Shown here piece after piece: positions 4,719 through 6,516 of a DNA stretch of 6,516 nucleotides. The number at the start of each line of letters is the position of its first letter. Position 1 is the stretch's first letter. This stretch comes from Lysobacterales bacterium (GTDB lineage Bacteria; Pseudomonadota; Gammaproteobacteria; Xanthomonadales; Marinicellaceae). Position numbers and translations under genes: made by a program. Location: assembly GCA_015494035.1 (NCBI GenBank), contig WGBZ01000036.1, positions 1-6,516 on the forward strand. Reading direction: 5' to 3'. A model generated the notes under the pieces. That model was not told where the DNA came from, did not search any database, and worked only from the letters and a program-made list of their open reading frames with translations.

Positions 4719-5894
4719 TCAAAGGTATCCTTCCAGGCTTAGCAGCCAGGTGTTTTCATCAAATTCGAAAAAAGGTTCGCTGGAGTTGCGCTGGTAGCGC
4801 TTGAACGCCAACCCCATCAAGACCTTCGGATGCCACTGATAGTTCACTGAAATACCGGCACTGGTCAAGTCATCATCCCGCAGGCTCTGGCGGTATTCAT
4901 AGCTGGCCAGGCCCAGGTTAAGCCCGGTGGAGAAGCGACGATTCCAGTGGTGGGTCCAGCCAAAATCCACGTTTTGGCGCAAGATAAAAGACCCGTTGCC
5001 ATCGGTTTCATCCGTTTCGCGTGAGGTGGACAAATCAAACACCGAATAACTGCGTGCGTGCCAGGTGGCGCCCAGTTCCCAGCCTATACCCGCATAATCG
5101 GCTCGCAAGGGATCATCGAATGACTTGGCCAGATAACCGGCCAGCGCCCGCAATGAGGTTTTGCCCGTGGCCTGCCAGTCCAGACCCAGCATCAGGCGGT
5201 TTTCGGTATTATCCAGCGTAGCCACATCATAGTCGATCAGGGTGTGTCGGGCCTCCACCAGCAATGAGGTCTTCGGCTTGATGCGGTGGCCGTAAGTCAC
5301 GCCCAGGTAGCGCGTTTTTCGATCCCGACCGCGCGTGTACAGGCGGTTATTGTCGTACTGGCGACGAATGGCGCCCAGGTCCACATCCACATAGCCACGC
5401 GCACCCACCGAACCGTAGTGCATGCCAGCGCTCAGGCCCAGGGAGTGCCACTGATCCGGATCCAGCCCCAACGGCAGCAAATCGCCTTGCTGGTTGCCCG
5501 TGCCACGCCGGTCACTGGCATTGTAATATTCTGCCGAAGCCTTGAAGCGGGCCCGCCGGCTGTGCTGATAACCCACCGTTGCCAGGGCGTGATGGCTGTC
5601 AAAATTATCGCGCGGCGAATCGGCAAAATTGGTGCGATTGTAGTCGTATTGAAGCGCCACATCCACTTGTTCACCGCTTCTTTCCAGACGCAGACCCGGT
5701 GCCAGGTTGGTATACAGCGAAGACACCGTATCCGTGTTGGCGCGGTATACATTATCGGTGTGGCCGATGGAAAAACCAAAAGTCGGGTAGAGCACAAAAT
5801 CGCCCAATGCCATGCCGGTTTCTTCCGCCTTGGCATTGGCCACTACGGCACAGAAAATGCTTAGGCACAGCAGTGCCTTGTTTGAATACTTCAT
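4719..5894 (-). CDS. Outer-membrane beta-barrel (BBP2/EpsL/VpsM-like) of EPS export
   Basis: The protein has 391 residues. It begins MKYSNKALLCLSIFCAVVAN with signal peptidase cleavage expected after AKA (residue 23). The mature part is a run of short alternating amphipathic strands rich in Tyr, Arg, Asp and Asn, as in beta-barrel porin 2 and EpsL proteins. It includes an early GHTDNVYRA motif typical of that group and ends LLSLEGYL. The ATG at 5894 was preferred over a TTG at 5921. It puts the signal peptide at the N-terminus and has GGGAG 4 nt upstream, and the extra nine residues would be atypical. It lies between a polymerase and a short OPX gene, so it probably forms the outer-membrane channel for the polymer. 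The class assignment is good. The strand number and the channel role are inferred. Confidence 0.85.
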   Translation of the reverse strand: MKYSNKALLCLSIFCAVVANAKAEETGMALGDFVLYPTFGFSIGHTDNVYRANTDTVSSLYTNLAPGLRLERSGEQVDVALQYDYNRTNFADSPRDNFDSHHALATVGYQHSRRARFKASAEYYNASDRRGTGNQQGDLLPLGLDPDQWHSLGLSAGMHYGSVGARGYVDVDLGAIRRQYDNNRLYTRGRDRKTRYLGVTYGHRIKPKTSLLVEARHTLIDYDVATLDNTENRLMLGLDWQATGKTSLRALAGYLAKSFDDPLRADYAGIGWELGATWHARSYSVFDLSTSRETDETDGNGSFILRQNVDFGWTHHWNRRFSTGLNLGLASYEYRQSLRDDDLTSAGISVNYQWHPKVLMGLAFKRYQRNSSEPFFEFDENTWLLSLEGYL

Positions 5895-5981
5895 AAAACT
5901 CCCATCCACTTGATCCCGCAATTATTGTGGCATAAGCCCGCGGGGGAATAAACTGCCAGAGCGCTTAAATTTCCAGACGTA
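5895..5981 (-). other. 87-bp gap upstream of the beta-barrel gene
   Basis: Contains the 8-bp palindrome CCCGCGGG (5938-5945) and an AATAAT hexamer downstream of it on the minus strand, but no acceptable -35 box at 16-18 nt. No U-tract terminator and no sigma54-type GG/GC pair in the right context were found. The beta-barrel gene may be read through from the polymerase gene or have a weak or activator-dependent promoter here. Confidence 0.3.
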
Positions 5982-6516
5982 TCAGTTTGTGACACTTTGC
6001 CCCTCCTTTTTCTGTTCGTTTGCCGATTCGTTTGAAAGACCGGGGGATAAGTCCCGGTAGTGCGCGGCCCGGAACCCGAAAAAAGAAGCGGCCAATGCCA
6101 AGGCCGTGAGTGCATTGGCCGGAATGCGGGCATTGAAATCCAATAAGCCGTGCAGCAATAAATAAATCAAAGCAGCGAACGTCAACGACGCGCCCAAACG
6201 CAAATCAGAATCCATCGCAGCACGAGTGCCGCAGACGCGCCAGGCCTGATGCATCACCCACCACAGCAAAGCCAGCAGGATCAGCGCACCCAGCCCGTTT
6301 TCGATGACAAATTCCAGATAATCATTGTGCGCGTGGTCAAAAAAATGCGTTTGACCGGCCTGACGATGCAGGACGAAAAAGTGCTGATAGGCTCCGCCAC
6401 CCACGCCCCAGGGGAAATACTCACCAACGTGCCGAATGCCCTGCTGAATCGCCAGCCAGCGCTCACCGGCCAGCGAGTCCTGACCCGACGCCAGTCGCTG
6501 GCCGGTGTGGACAAGC
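5982..6516 (-). CDS. O-antigen polymerase/ligase (Wzy/WaaL superfamily), C-terminal part
   Basis: At least 177 residues of an inner-membrane protein that joins undecaprenyl-linked glycan units in the periplasm. The frame is open to the right window edge, so the N-terminal half, with most membrane helices, is missing. The visible part starts in the large periplasmic loop (ERWLAIQQGIRHVGEYFPWG, then VGGGAYQHFF). It contains the family hallmark HAHNDYLEFVIENGLG, followed by three hydrophobic segments (ALILLALLWWVM, LTFAALIYLLLHGLLDF, ALTALALAASFFGF) and a hydrophilic tail ending SVTN. This is the Wzy_C (PF04932) pattern. Its place before OPX and co-polymerase genes argues for an EPS polymerase (Wzy) rather than an LPS ligase (WaaL), but the two cannot be separated from this fragment. 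An internal GTG at 6404 is not the start, as conserved sequence continues upstream. Confidence 0.88.
   Translation of the reverse strand, partial: LVHTGQRLASGQDSLAGERWLAIQQGIRHVGEYFPWGVGGGAYQHFFVLHRQAGQTHFFDHAHNDYLEFVIENGLGALILLALLWWVMHQAWRVCGTRAAMDSDLRLGASLTFAALIYLLLHGLLDFNARIPANALTALALAASFFGFRAAHYRDLSPGLSNESANEQKKEGQSVTN

Noticed and set aside
5286..5864. 192-residue plus-strand frame
   Set aside because: It lies opposite the beta-barrel gene and has low-complexity Ala/Val/Ile composition typical of an antisense shadow, with no start signal.
4705..5921. Longer start for the beta-barrel gene at TTG 5921
   Set aside because: It would add nine polar residues before the signal peptide. The ATG at 5894 has a GGGAG Shine-Dalgarno.
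5919..5981. Promoter with AATAAT -10 box before the beta-barrel gene
   Set aside because: At 16-18 nt upstream the candidate -35 boxes (such as TTCCCC) are poor. There is not enough for a promoter call.

Overview
The window looks like chromosomal DNA of a proteobacterium, most likely a gammaproteobacterium. The basis is a tRNA-Tyr / tRNA-Gly / tRNA-Thr / tuf operon of the E. coli tufB type, plus an exopolysaccharide (EPS) export cluster resembling the Vibrio vps-II and Methylobacillus eps operons. The genus cannot be named from this sequence. Every convincing gene is on the minus strand, so transcription runs from high to low coordinates.

Layout in transcription order. (1) 6516-5982: C-terminal part of a Wzy/WaaL-type O-antigen polymerase/ligase, cut by the window edge. 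(2) 5894-4719: an outer-membrane beta-barrel of the BBP2/EpsL/VpsM type. (3) 4693-4082: a short Wza-like polysaccharide export (OPX) protein. (4) 4081-3528: a 554-bp gap holding two related, almost perfectly centred palindromic elements of about 160 bp, about 200 bp apart, with a 34-codon ORF and a weak promoter candidate between them. (5) 3527-1296: a Wzc-like co-polymerase fused to a tyrosine autokinase. (6) 1285-659: a membrane-anchored, TPR-like VpsP-type protein. (7) 660-617: a structured inverted repeat at the end of the EPS operon. (8) A good sigma70-type promoter (564-536) driving tRNA-Tyr, tRNA-Gly, tRNA-Thr and the start of tuf (EF-Tu), which runs off the left edge.

How the genes work together. 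The polymerase would assemble repeat units in the periplasm. The Wzc-like protein would control chain length and export through autophosphorylation of its seven-tyrosine tail. The short OPX protein lacks the C-terminal helical domain that lets E. coli Wza cross the outer membrane, so the neighbouring beta-barrel is the likely outer-membrane channel. The VpsP-like protein is an accessory factor of unknown mechanism.

The most unusual feature is the pair of foldback elements that splits the OPX and kinase genes of what would otherwise be a tight operon. One element abuts, and probably supplies, the stop codon of the OPX gene. The other lies just upstream of a kinase gene that starts with TTG and has no clear ribosome-binding site.
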